NCBI GenBank assembly: GCA_021739805.1
Contig: JAIPBB010000126.1
Span: forward strand, 1-13,730
DNA: 13,730 nt
Direction: 5' to 3'
From: Saprospiraceae bacterium
Lineage (GTDB): Bacteria > Bacteroidota > Bacteroidia > Bacteroidales > JAIPBB01
How positions within the stretch are numbered: the first letter of the stretch is position 1; the number at the start of each line of letters is the position of its first letter. Below are positions 6,649-13,730 of the stretch, in pieces. A program made the position numbers and the translations under genes. The notes beneath the pieces were generated by a model, which saw only the letters and a program-made list of their open reading frames with translations, did no database searches and was not told the DNA's origin.

Positions 6649-8556
6649 TTATTGTAAAACAACCTTTTCAACCCTCACAAAATCATTATTCCATAATCTA
6701 ATAAAATAAACACCTTTAGGATAAGTTGACAAATCCATTTCAACATTTTCTTTATGAATAAGTTGATTATGGATTTTTTGCCCTTGAATATCATAAACTG
6801 AAATTTGAAAATCTTTATTTATGCCGGAAGTTACTATTTTAAAAATGCCTTTTGAAGGGTTTGGAACAATTGAAATTTTTGAGTTTTGCACAACTTCATT
6901 TATTCCAGCCGTGCCTTTAATAACTAAAATAGTATCGCTTGCAGTGCAGCCGTTTGTGTCAATTATATCTACAAAAATTTTGTATGTATTAACACCAAGA
7001 TTTGCCCCGTTTAGTGTTATTGTTTGTGTTGTATCGCCTGTTGACCATTGATAAGATACATGGTTTGCTCCTGCATCCAACACCAAAACTATTGAGTCGT
7101 TTATTGTTGTATCGGGACCAAGGTTAACAACAGGAAGTGGGGATATTGTTATGGTTTGTATAGTTGTATCGTGCATGCCATAATGCAAGCATTTTGCTGT
7201 AACTGTATAAGTACCCGGTGTAGAATAATAATGCTGTGGAGCAGCAAGATTTGAAAAATTATTATTAGGATTTGCTGTATCTCCAAAATCCCAAAAAACT
7301 GTGCTTACACTATCCGATAAAGTAAAATTTACACTATCGCCCAAACAAATATTTGTGTAATTAAACTTTATGGGTGGTAATAGAAAAGATGGTACTAAAA
7401 ACGGTATTCCTTGACAAAAATAACCAGTACCAAGGAATATTCCATTATCATCGTAATTACAGGCAAAGCCTAGGGTATTAGGGCTATTAATTACACCAAG
7501 ATATTGGTTATTTGTTTGATTTGAACTATATTTTCTTGCGACATATAATTTCCCGTCTAAACCTAATTGCATTCCATAAAAGTTACGAGCTGAAACAGGA
7601 TATTCAATAATAGTTCTTGAATTAATTATTGCTGAATCGGAACCTGCATCAAGATTAAACTGGTAAATTACTGAATTTCCTGAATAATTATTTACAGCAT
7701 ATAGTATCTTGCTATTTGGTGAAAATGCAATATTAGTGTAATATTCATAATTCCCATGAGGAATAATTAATTGATTACTAATAACTCCTGTTGTTGCATT
7801 AAAATCAAATAATTCTAAATAAATACTATCAAGAGAGCCTTGCCCACTAGAAGTTACTGCGAGCTTTTTCCCATTAGGGCTTACAAAAATCCCCCCCATA
7901 CTTCTAAAGTTATTTGAATATAATTGCCCTACATTTGAAATTACAGGAATAATTGAATCTACTGTATTGCCACAAAAGGAATATGTATAAAAAGCATTGG
8001 AATGTTTTTTATGAAGCATAAGCCAATAACATTCACCATTAGAATGTTTTACTACTGCAAATTTTCCTGTTGATGAACTCATAAAAGGAATATTTTTTAA
8101 TATTACATCCCCTTTTCCGCTATCGGCATTTATATCAATTATTGAATAATAAGCAATGGAATCTGAATTATACCATCCTTTTGAAACAAAATGATAATAT
8201 AATGTAGAATCTCCGGGTTTGGGAAAAATAATATTTGGACCTCCAACATGGATAACACTTGAATTATTTCCTCCTTTTAATCCAAAACCATTAGGCATTT
8301 GCTGATGGTTTTTATTATAAACATGATAACCATCGCTATAAAACAATAGATTACCATAATAATCAGACATAACTGAACTACAACCATTATCATTACTAAT
8401 AAAAGCACAATTTGTAATAGGAACAGGAATGAAATTTGAAAAATCTAATCCTGCATTTTGTAAAAAATACCAGTGATTAGTGTATTTTGTATAATGCTGG
8501 GGAAAGCAAGTGTTTGTCAAAAATATCATTAAAATTAATGGTAGGAGCTTTTTCAT
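6649..8556 (-). CDS. Secreted T9SS-sorted protein with beta-propeller-like and PKD domains
   Basis: A 635-residue surface or secreted protein. A signal peptide (about 1-19, ending near CFPQ) is followed by a region (about 25-390) rich in strand motifs such as GNLLFYSDGYHVYN and SPNGKKLAVTSS. These resemble the WD40/propeller-like N-terminal part of many Bacteroidota T9SS proteins. A PKD domain follows (about 400-475) with FWDFGD and YSTPGTYTV, then an Ig-like stretch (about 475-547, YQWSTGDTTQTI). The C-terminus (about 558-635) is a type A T9SS sorting domain, with IVPNPSKGIF, VYDIQGQ and YPKGVYFIRL. It would cross the outer membrane by T9SS and be cleaved or anchored. The gene lies between two 110-bp direct repeats and downstream of a (TAGA)11 tract. 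Its role (adhesion, gliding or binding) is not readable; no enzyme motif is seen. Confidence 0.92.
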   Translation of the reverse strand: MKKLLPLILMIFLTNTCFPQHYTKYTNHWYFLQNAGLDFSNFIPVPITNCAFISNDNGCSSVMSDYYGNLLFYSDGYHVYNKNHQQMPNGFGLKGGNNSSVIHVGGPNIIFPKPGDSTLYYHFVSKGWYNSDSIAYYSIIDINADSGKGDVILKNIPFMSSSTGKFAVVKHSNGECYWLMLHKKHSNAFYTYSFCGNTVDSIIPVISNVGQLYSNNFRSMGGIFVSPNGKKLAVTSSGQGSLDSIYLELFDFNATTGVISNQLIIPHGNYEYYTNIAFSPNSKILYAVNNYSGNSVIYQFNLDAGSDSAIINSRTIIEYPVSARNFYGMQLGLDGKLYVARKYSSNQTNNQYLGVINSPNTLGFACNYDDNGIFLGTGYFCQGIPFLVPSFLLPPIKFNYTNICLGDSVNFTLSDSVSTVFWDFGDTANPNNNFSNLAAPQHYYSTPGTYTVTAKCLHYGMHDTTIQTITISPLPVVNLGPDTTINDSIVLVLDAGANHVSYQWSTGDTTQTITLNGANLGVNTYKIFVDIIDTNGCTASDTILVIKGTAGINEVVQNSKISIVPNPSKGIFKIVTSGINKDFQISVYDIQGQKIHNQLIHKENVEMDLSTYPKGVYFIRLWNNDFVRVEKVVLQ

Positions 8557-8572
8557 TTTATTATGGATTTAA

Positions 8573-8818
<246 letters not shown>

Positions 8819-9095
8819 TTGTGTTTATTCTTAAAGAATTTATAATATCCTTAACAATTTTTTGTCATTATACATACATATACCAAAAATATGAAAAAGT
8901 AACCCTAAAAAATCAATTATTTATAAACATTTTTTCAATGCAATTATATAGATTTATTCATACTATCATATTATAGGGGTTTTTAGCGTTATTTAGAATA
9001 GGAATAAATTTCAAAATATTTACTAAATGCACTAAAACAGATATATAATGATTTTAAAATATGCATTGTTTTACAGATACTATTATTAAATTACA

Positions 9096-9126
9096 CAAAT
9101 TTAATATAGAAATTTTAAAAGTCAAT
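9096..9126 (-). promoter_or_regulatory. Promoter-like pair at the edge of repeat copy 2
   Basis: On the minus strand ATTG (9126-9123), a 19-base spacer and TAAATTTG (9103-9096) fit the -33/-7 consensus, with the same geometry as at repeat copy 1. It would transcribe toward the T9SS gene with a leader of about 540 bases that includes the TAGA tract. AT-rich context makes chance matches fairly common. Confidence 0.38.
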
Positions 9127-9231
9127 CACTGAAAACAGGTATTTTTCTATAGCTGTTTTCAGGTAGTAATTTCAAATAATTTGGCTTAAAAACCATTGAA
9201 TCAGAGAAATGACAATTATGTGAATTTTGGG
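9122..9231. repeat. 110-bp direct repeat, copy 2
   Basis: Matches 6533-6642 at 102 of 110 positions, in the same orientation. Its hairpin arms (9131-9142 and 9149-9160) pair at 11 of 12 positions because one base in the right arm has changed, so copy 1 is the better-preserved structure. It lies about 105 bp past the stop of the DUF294 receptor gene. The two copies are 2589 bp apart and enclose the whole T9SS gene with its upstream region. Confidence 0.9.
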
Positions 9232-9335
9232 ACTTTTTAAGTTTTTTAGTAACTAATAATCTATTCTCCAGAAATTTTTATGATAATTTTCATTACTCGA
9301 TGAATACTATTTTCCACTCAATCTATTTTCGATTT

Positions 9336-12245
9336 TTAGTTTGCCCTCCCTGTAAAATCGTAGCTTAATTTAGTTTGAAAATTTGAAATTTGAGAGAAGA
9401 TTTTTCGCAAGGTTGTAAGTTCAATATGAGTTAAGTCTTTTAGGTTGATATTATTGTCGGCCTTTTCATTATTATTGATTTTATCAGCCTGGCTCTTAAA
9501 TCTTAAAACCATAATAAAATTATAGGCATGCGAAATATCTTTATAAACTTCTTCGGTGATAATTCTTCTTTCATAGAGTTGTTTAAACCTGTCGAGAGTA
9601 TTGGTTTGCAGTAGGTTATTTTTTAAACTATAAACTTTCGCAAAGCCAACTATCGGCATTATGGCATCTTTTGTATTTATAATACTTTCGCCTGAACTAT
9701 CTGTTTTTGCCGAAATATTTCCAAAAATATTAATTGGAGGTTTAAACTCAAGACTTGATTTTGCCATATGATAGAAAAATAAATTTTTATTTGCTGAAGC
9801 TTTGTCAAGAAAATCTTTAAGTCTAGTTGTTAATTCTTTGCTACCATAGACATTTCTAAAATCAAAGAAAATATTTATATCAATCAAAGCCTGGGGGTCG
9901 GAAGTGTTAATCCACTTTGCAAAATATTTTTCCCATTGTGAAATTGGCTGACACCATTTAGGATTTTTTGCCATCACATCGCCAACACAAAAATCATAAC
10001 CGGCTTTGTCGAGCCAGGTGCAAACCAAATCACCCATTTCCAGGAAGTATTTCTGATTTTCCTTTGAATCTGTATCTTCATAAATAATTGCATTGTCCTG
10101 GTCAGTTTTCAGGGTTTGTTCTTCACGAGCTTCGCTTCCAAGAGTCATAAATGTAAACTCACAGGGTGGTGGACCTATTTTCTCAATTGCAAAATCAATA
10201 AGTTTAACGGTTATGGCATCGGAAACTGATGTAATTATTCTTGTTATATTTTTAGCTTGTGCACCGCTATCAATCAATGCTTTAATAAGCCTTGGGAGTC
10301 GTTCATGAGCTTCGACTATTGTGTCAACATCTTCAGCTTTATTAATTTCTTTTATAAGGTAACCGGAGGAGTGTCGCTGAATAAGAATAATTTCCTTAAT
10401 ACTTATAACACCAATTATTTTATTTCCGGAATTTTTAACTGCAATATGCCTTATATCATCTTCCTGCATCATAATTACAGCCTCAAAAACCAATGCATCT
10501 TCTGATATTGTTGCGATTGGCGATGTCATAATTTTAAATGCAGCTTCACTATAATTAATTTTGGAAGCAATAACTCTTTTCCTTAAGTCAGCATCTGTAA
10601 TTATACCAATATAATCATTCGTATCGGATTTCACTAAAACTGAATTGCATTTGTTTTTAGTCATTAGAGTTGCAACTTCACTTACGGGAGAGTTCATATC
10701 GCAAGCTATCACTTCATTAATAAAATTTTTGATGGGCTGGTGCATGAAAAGTTGTGAAGTTTGCAGTTCAACAATCAGGTTTTCCCTTTCTTCTTCACTT
10801 TGTTTTTTCTCAGTAATATCTTCGACAACACCATCACAAAATGCATCTTTTCCCGATTCGTCTTTAACCATTATAAGTGAAACTGAAACAAGCGAAACGG
10901 AATTATCAGATTTTTTGATTTGAATAATTTTATTTTTCACAAAACCCTTGTCAATTAATTCTCTAAGAAATGTTTTTCTTTCATCAGAATTATAGAAAAA
11001 GTTTAGGATGTTGGATTGAAACAGTTCTTCACGATTTGAAAAACCAAAAATTCTTATTGCTGCCGGATTGGCTTCAATAAATTTCCCAATTCGCTCAATG
11101 GTAGTTCTAAAAACACCAATATTAATATTTTTAGTTAAGGAATCGTATTGCTGCTTGCTTTGCCCAAGTTCTTCTTCAATCTTTTTTCCTTTGCTGATAT
11201 CCTCTATAATTAATGTATAACCATTTTTTCCGGCAACGGTTATTTTTGATGTGGTTAAACGTACATTAATAAGTGAATTGTCTTTTTTCTTTATTTGAGT
11301 TTCGAATTGTGTAGAAGTTGTTTTACCATTTCTTATATCCCTGAAATATATTAAACCATCAGTGTCTTCAATTTGGTCTTTTAAAAATATATTATAGATG
11401 TTTAGTTTTTGGAATTCTTCGTAGGAATAGCCCAGCATGGTATGAAGTGTAGTGTTTGAATAAATAAACTGACCTTCAAGTATTAACATTGTTCCTTCGG
11501 TGGCTGCTTCAAGTAAAACCCTATATTTTTCACGGGATTCTTTTAAGTCTTCTTCGGCTATTTGGCGTCTTTTTTCGATTCGGGAACTTTGAATTGTGAT
11601 GAAGATTAAAAGCAAGGCTAAGATTCCGGTAATGCCAAATGAGATAAACAAAAGATTTTTTTCCATTTGCTTGATTTCGGCTTTCACATCTTCAATGTAA
11701 ATCCCGGTTCCAATAATCCAACCCCAAGGTTTAAACTCCTTTACATAAGAAAGTTTCGGGACTATTCTTGTTGAATCATCTTTCCACTGCCACATATAAT
11801 CGACATAACCGCTACCTTGTTTTTTGCAGATTTTTGTCATTTCCACAAAAAGCTTTTTGTGGTGAGGGTCTTTGAAATTACTTAAGTCTTTACCATTCAA
11901 ATCAGGGCGGAAAGGGTGCATAATCATATTTGGGTGATTGTCAGTAATCCAGAAATAGTCAAGATTTTCTTCTCCGTAACGAAGTGCTATTATTTGTGAT
12001 TTTGCAAAGTTTTGAGCCTCCTGTCTGCTGAGTATTCCTGACTTTTCGTCATTTTCAAATTTATCTAAAATGCTCCATGCCGAATTTGTAAGTTCTTTAA
12101 TCATTTCACGCTTTCGGTTAAGCATATTCTTTTCAAAATTTGGGATAATAAAAAAGAAAATCGAAAAAACAAACAATGAAATTGCTAAAAAAGTAGGAAG
12201 AATGATTTTTAATCCGAATCTTCTCCAGTTATTTTTTTTTGGCAT
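9336..12245 (-). CDS. Membrane receptor: Cache-PAS-PAS-CBS-CBS-DUF294 nucleotidyltransferase
   Basis: A 969-residue inner-membrane protein. TM helix 1 is at about 13-35. A periplasmic single Cache domain follows (about 40-195) with LDYFWITDNHPNMIMHPF and PWGWIIGTGIYI. TM helix 2 is at about 197-218, then a coiled linker and two PAS domains (about 237-352 and 365-480). Paired CBS repeats follow (about 505-625), each with a typical 'ND..GIITDADLRKR' or 'IIGVISIKEI' end. The DUF294 domain (about 640-800) has a GlnD-like nucleotidyltransferase signature: G703-S704 in TLGSEAREEQ, D715 and D717 in KTDQDN, and D795 in FFDFRNV. DUF294_C fills about 815-965. In the usual family form a cNMP-binding domain plus CBS precede DUF294 in a soluble protein; here a Cache/PAS transmembrane sensor takes the first position. 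Catalytic residues look intact, but no substrate is known. There is no kinase, cyclase or chemotaxis output domain. The domain reading is firm; activity is inference. Confidence 0.93.
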   Translation of the reverse strand: MPKKNNWRRFGLKIILPTFLAISLFVFSIFFFIIPNFEKNMLNRKREMIKELTNSAWSILDKFENDEKSGILSRQEAQNFAKSQIIALRYGEENLDYFWITDNHPNMIMHPFRPDLNGKDLSNFKDPHHKKLFVEMTKICKKQGSGYVDYMWQWKDDSTRIVPKLSYVKEFKPWGWIIGTGIYIEDVKAEIKQMEKNLLFISFGITGILALLLIFITIQSSRIEKRRQIAEEDLKESREKYRVLLEAATEGTMLILEGQFIYSNTTLHTMLGYSYEEFQKLNIYNIFLKDQIEDTDGLIYFRDIRNGKTTSTQFETQIKKKDNSLINVRLTTSKITVAGKNGYTLIIEDISKGKKIEEELGQSKQQYDSLTKNINIGVFRTTIERIGKFIEANPAAIRIFGFSNREELFQSNILNFFYNSDERKTFLRELIDKGFVKNKIIQIKKSDNSVSLVSVSLIMVKDESGKDAFCDGVVEDITEKKQSEEERENLIVELQTSQLFMHQPIKNFINEVIACDMNSPVSEVATLMTKNKCNSVLVKSDTNDYIGIITDADLRKRVIASKINYSEAAFKIMTSPIATISEDALVFEAVIMMQEDDIRHIAVKNSGNKIIGVISIKEIILIQRHSSGYLIKEINKAEDVDTIVEAHERLPRLIKALIDSGAQAKNITRIITSVSDAITVKLIDFAIEKIGPPPCEFTFMTLGSEAREEQTLKTDQDNAIIYEDTDSKENQKYFLEMGDLVCTWLDKAGYDFCVGDVMAKNPKWCQPISQWEKYFAKWINTSDPQALIDINIFFDFRNVYGSKELTTRLKDFLDKASANKNLFFYHMAKSSLEFKPPINIFGNISAKTDSSGESIINTKDAIMPIVGFAKVYSLKNNLLQTNTLDRFKQLYERRIITEEVYKDISHAYNFIMVLRFKSQADKINNNEKADNNINLKDLTHIELTTLRKIFSQISNFQTKLSYDFTGRAN

Positions 12246-12261
12246 AAGCTTAATTGATTAA

Positions 12262-12269
12262 CAAATTTA
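12262..12269 (-). promoter_or_regulatory. Candidate -7 box for the DUF294 receptor gene
   Basis: On the minus strand TAAATTTG (12269-12262) matches TAnnTTTG and would leave a leader of about 10 bases before the ATG at 12245. The nearest TTTG upstream is 25 bases away, longer than the usual spacing. Only the -7 box is supported. Confidence 0.28.
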
Positions 12270-12339
12270 TAAAATGTTACGAAATGTAAAATTACAAAAT
12301 TTAGTAATTATTTCTTTGTTTATGCTTGATAGAAAAATA

Positions 12340-12367
12340 TTTGTTTTAATAATTAGTTTTATATTTA
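12340..12367 (+). promoter_or_regulatory. Candidate promoter of the thioredoxin-like gene
   Basis: TTTG (12340-12343) and TATATTTA (12360-12367, seven of eight to TAnnTTTG) are separated by 16 bases, slightly short of the norm. A start near 12374 would give a leader of about 20 bases. It stands in the 150-bp divergent gap shared with the receptor gene. Confidence 0.3.
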
Positions 12368-12395
12368 CATTTTTAAAAATAAAATCAAGTATAGT

Positions 12396-13502
12396 ATGAA
12401 GAAGATTCTAGTTATTGCTTTAGTGCTTAGTTGTTTAACAGCATTTGGGCAGGGGAAAAAGAACGTAACCATAAAGGGAAGATTAATCCATAATATTGAA
12501 AACAAAATATATTTAAGTAAACTTGGACAAAAAGAGTTGATAATCCTTGATTCTGCAGATGTTAATAAAGATGGAGAATTTCTCATAAAAACGGAAGTTG
12601 AAAAAACCGATTTTTATCAATTAGGATTTGGTAAAGAGGATTATATGATATTAATTCTTGAACCGGGTGAGAAAATAAAACTGGAAGTTATGTCCACCAA
12701 TTTGAATTCACCGAAATTGATTGAAGGTTCTCCTGCATCCGAATTAGTTTATAGCACCAATGATTCTATTTCATTCTATAAAGTAAAATTAGACACTCTC
12801 AATAAAATTTATCAAAAGTATTATTATACTGATAAAAGGGATTCTATTAGTAAAATCTTAACAGAGCAATATATGGGAATTGAAAAGCTGCAAAAGGATT
12901 ATGTTCGAAAAACAATTAAAGAGAATTATAATTCATTAGCTTGTTTAATTTTTATCGACAATTTGGAAATTAAGGATGATTATGAAGTATTTAAGAATCT
13001 TGCTAATACATTATATGAAAAATATCCTGAGAATCTATTTGTTGTTGAACTAAATAAATCTGTGAAATTAGAAGGTAAAACTGCAATTGGAGAAATAGCT
13101 CCTGAAATTGTGCAAGCCGATACATCAGGAAAAATGGTTAGTTTGAGTAGCCTGAGAGGCAAAGTTGTATTAATTGATTTTTGGGCTTCGTGGTGTGGCC
13201 CATGTAGAAGAGAAAGCCCGAATATGGTAAGAATTTATAATCAATATAAAGATAAAGGTTTTGAAATTTTTGGAGTTTCTCTTGATAAATCAGCAGAAGG
13301 CTGGATTGGTGCAATTGAAAAAGACAAACTAAGCTGGACTCATGTGAGCGATTTGAAATACTGGCAATCGGTTCCTGCAAAAGAATATGGAGTGTCAAGC
13401 ATTCCGTTCACTTACCTTATTGATAAAAACGGACGAATAATTGCCAAAGGACTTCGTGGAGCTGAACTTGAGCAAAAGCTGGCGGAGATATTTGGGGAAT
13501 AG
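12396..13502 (+). CDS. Exported TlpA-like thiol-disulfide oxidoreductase with DUF4369
   Basis: A 368-residue protein. A signal peptide (about 1-19, cleavage near AFGQ) leads to a DUF4369 domain (about 22-110, beginning VTIKGRL), common at the front of Bacteroidota thioredoxins. A helical linker follows (about 115-225). The C-terminal AhpC/TSA-TlpA domain (about 232-368) has DFWASWCGPCRRESP (active cysteines C267 and C270) and the cis-proline loop SSIPFTYLID (P337). It should act in the periplasm or at the outer membrane as a thiol reductant or oxidoreductase. C13 preceded by VLS gives a weak alternative lipobox, but the signal would then be very short. The gene is divergent from the receptor gene and appears to be a single-gene unit. 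Substrates are unknown; the family assignment is firm. Confidence 0.93.
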   Translation: MKKILVIALVLSCLTAFGQGKKNVTIKGRLIHNIENKIYLSKLGQKELIILDSADVNKDGEFLIKTEVEKTDFYQLGFGKEDYMILILEPGEKIKLEVMSTNLNSPKLIEGSPASELVYSTNDSISFYKVKLDTLNKIYQKYYYTDKRDSISKILTEQYMGIEKLQKDYVRKTIKENYNSLACLIFIDNLEIKDDYEVFKNLANTLYEKYPENLFVVELNKSVKLEGKTAIGEIAPEIVQADTSGKMVSLSSLRGKVVLIDFWASWCGPCRRESPNMVRIYNQYKDKGFEIFGVSLDKSAEGWIGAIEKDKLSWTHVSDLKYWQSVPAKEYGVSSIPFTYLIDKNGRIIAKGLRGAELEQKLAEIFGE

Positions 13503-13530
13503 GTTTAAGGTTTAAGGTTTCAAGTTTCAA

Positions 13531-13600
13531 GTTTCTCGTTGCTGGACACTGAGCGGAGCCGAAGTGTCGTTTCTTGTTTCTCGTTGCTGGACACTGAGCG
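13531..13600. repeat. 25-bp direct repeat with hairpin, second copy cut short
   Basis: The 25-base word that starts gtttctcgttgctggacact occurs at 13531-13555 and 13576-13600, period 45. In the first copy it continues into a hairpin (gacact at 13545-13550 with agtgtc at 13563-13568, and an inner cgg/ccg pair). In the second copy the match ends abruptly at 13600. It is preceded by a short low-complexity run of gtttaag and gtttcaa units (from 13503). Repeats of this look are dispersed in related genomes as far as I recall. Confidence 0.85.
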
Positions 13601-13730
13601 TATTCTATGATAAAAAAAATCAAATTTAGCTAAAGTTATTAACATTTCTCATGCTGCATATTTCATTGTATCAACATAAGGAGAACTTCTATTAACAACG
13701 GCAAAAACTCTTGACAATAATTTATTTCTA
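13601..13730 (-). mobile_element. Probable end of an IS110-like insertion sequence, partial
   Basis: Sequence unlike the repeats begins at 13601, right where the second repeat copy is interrupted, and contains the 3' end of a transposase-like frame (13649-13730, minus). The 48 bp between the stop and the break would be the short non-coding end of the element. No terminal inverted repeat can be judged, since the other end lies outside the window. The element boundary is inferred from the broken repeat. Confidence 0.42.
13649..13730 (-). CDS. C-terminus of a transposase, IS110-like, partial
   Basis: Only the last 26 codons are in the window, read on the minus strand: RNKLLSRVFAVVN followed by RSSPYVDTMKYAA and a TGA stop at 13649-13651. 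The pattern 'RNKL..R.FAV..R..PYV' resembles the end of IS110-family transposases from Bacteroidota as I recall them, where the C-terminal part carries the conserved serine domain further upstream. The identification rests on resemblance of a short tail, so another transposase family or a different protein is possible. The frame continues past the right edge. Confidence 0.5.
   Translation of the reverse strand, partial: RNKLLSRVFAVVNRSSPYVDTMKYAA

Noticed and set aside
12328..12345. Possible third partial copy of the 110-bp repeat hairpin arm (tagaaaaatatttgtttt)
   Set aside because: Only about 18 AT-rich bases are similar and the second arm is missing; chance similarity is likely.
12365..12586. 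Minus-strand frame over the start of the thioredoxin-like gene
   Set aside because: It overlaps the signal peptide and DUF4369 part of a confident gene and shows no protein-like features.
13417..13623. Minus-strand 68-codon frame with repeated CPATRN words
   Set aside because: The repeated words come from the 25-bp DNA repeat at 13531-13600; this is repeat DNA translated by chance and it overlaps the end of the thioredoxin-like gene.

Overview
The window looks like chromosomal DNA of a member of the Bacteroidota. It is AT-rich. One protein ends in a type IX secretion (T9SS) sorting domain. There is a DUF4369-thioredoxin protein of the Bacteroidota type, a TPR-bearing sensor kinase paired with a LuxR-type regulator, and several upstream regions carry the TAnnTTTG -7 promoter motif of this phylum. 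The order cannot be fixed from this sequence, and no RNA gene or CRISPR array is visible.

Layout. 28-1935 (+): a sodium/acetate-type symporter with a large extra soluble loop, followed by a strong terminator (1953-1988) and a 159-bp inverted-repeat, MITE-like element (1996-2154). From 2170 to 6482 all genes are on the minus strand. In transcription order they are an endonuclease/exonuclease/phosphatase-fold enzyme, a 102-aa acidic protein of unknown function, a TPR sensor histidine kinase, its response regulator (3-bp gap), and a small two-helix YcxB-like membrane protein. 6649-8556 (-) encodes a secreted beta-propeller/PKD/T9SS protein. About 780 bp upstream of it hold no confident gene but contain a perfect (TAGA)11 tetranucleotide tract. 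This gene plus its upstream region lies between two direct copies of a 110-bp repeat with a strong hairpin. 9336-12245 (-) encodes a 969-aa membrane receptor: Cache, two PAS, paired CBS, DUF294 nucleotidyltransferase and DUF294 C-terminal domains. Divergent from it, 12396-13502 (+) encodes a secreted TlpA-like thioredoxin. The right edge holds hairpin-forming dispersed repeats, one of them apparently cut by the end of an IS110-like insertion sequence that runs off the window.

How it may work together. The most unusual protein is the Cache-PAS-PAS-CBS-CBS-DUF294 receptor, which couples an extracytoplasmic ligand sensor to a GlnD-like nucleotidyltransferase fold with no kinase or cyclase output. 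From recollection of other genomes, soluble CBS-DUF294 proteins often lie near acetate-type symporters, so the receptor may sense a substrate or control uptake by the symporter in this window. That link is inference. The 110-bp repeats with promoter-like edges and the tetranucleotide tract around the T9SS protein suggest a variable or exchangeable surface-protein locus.
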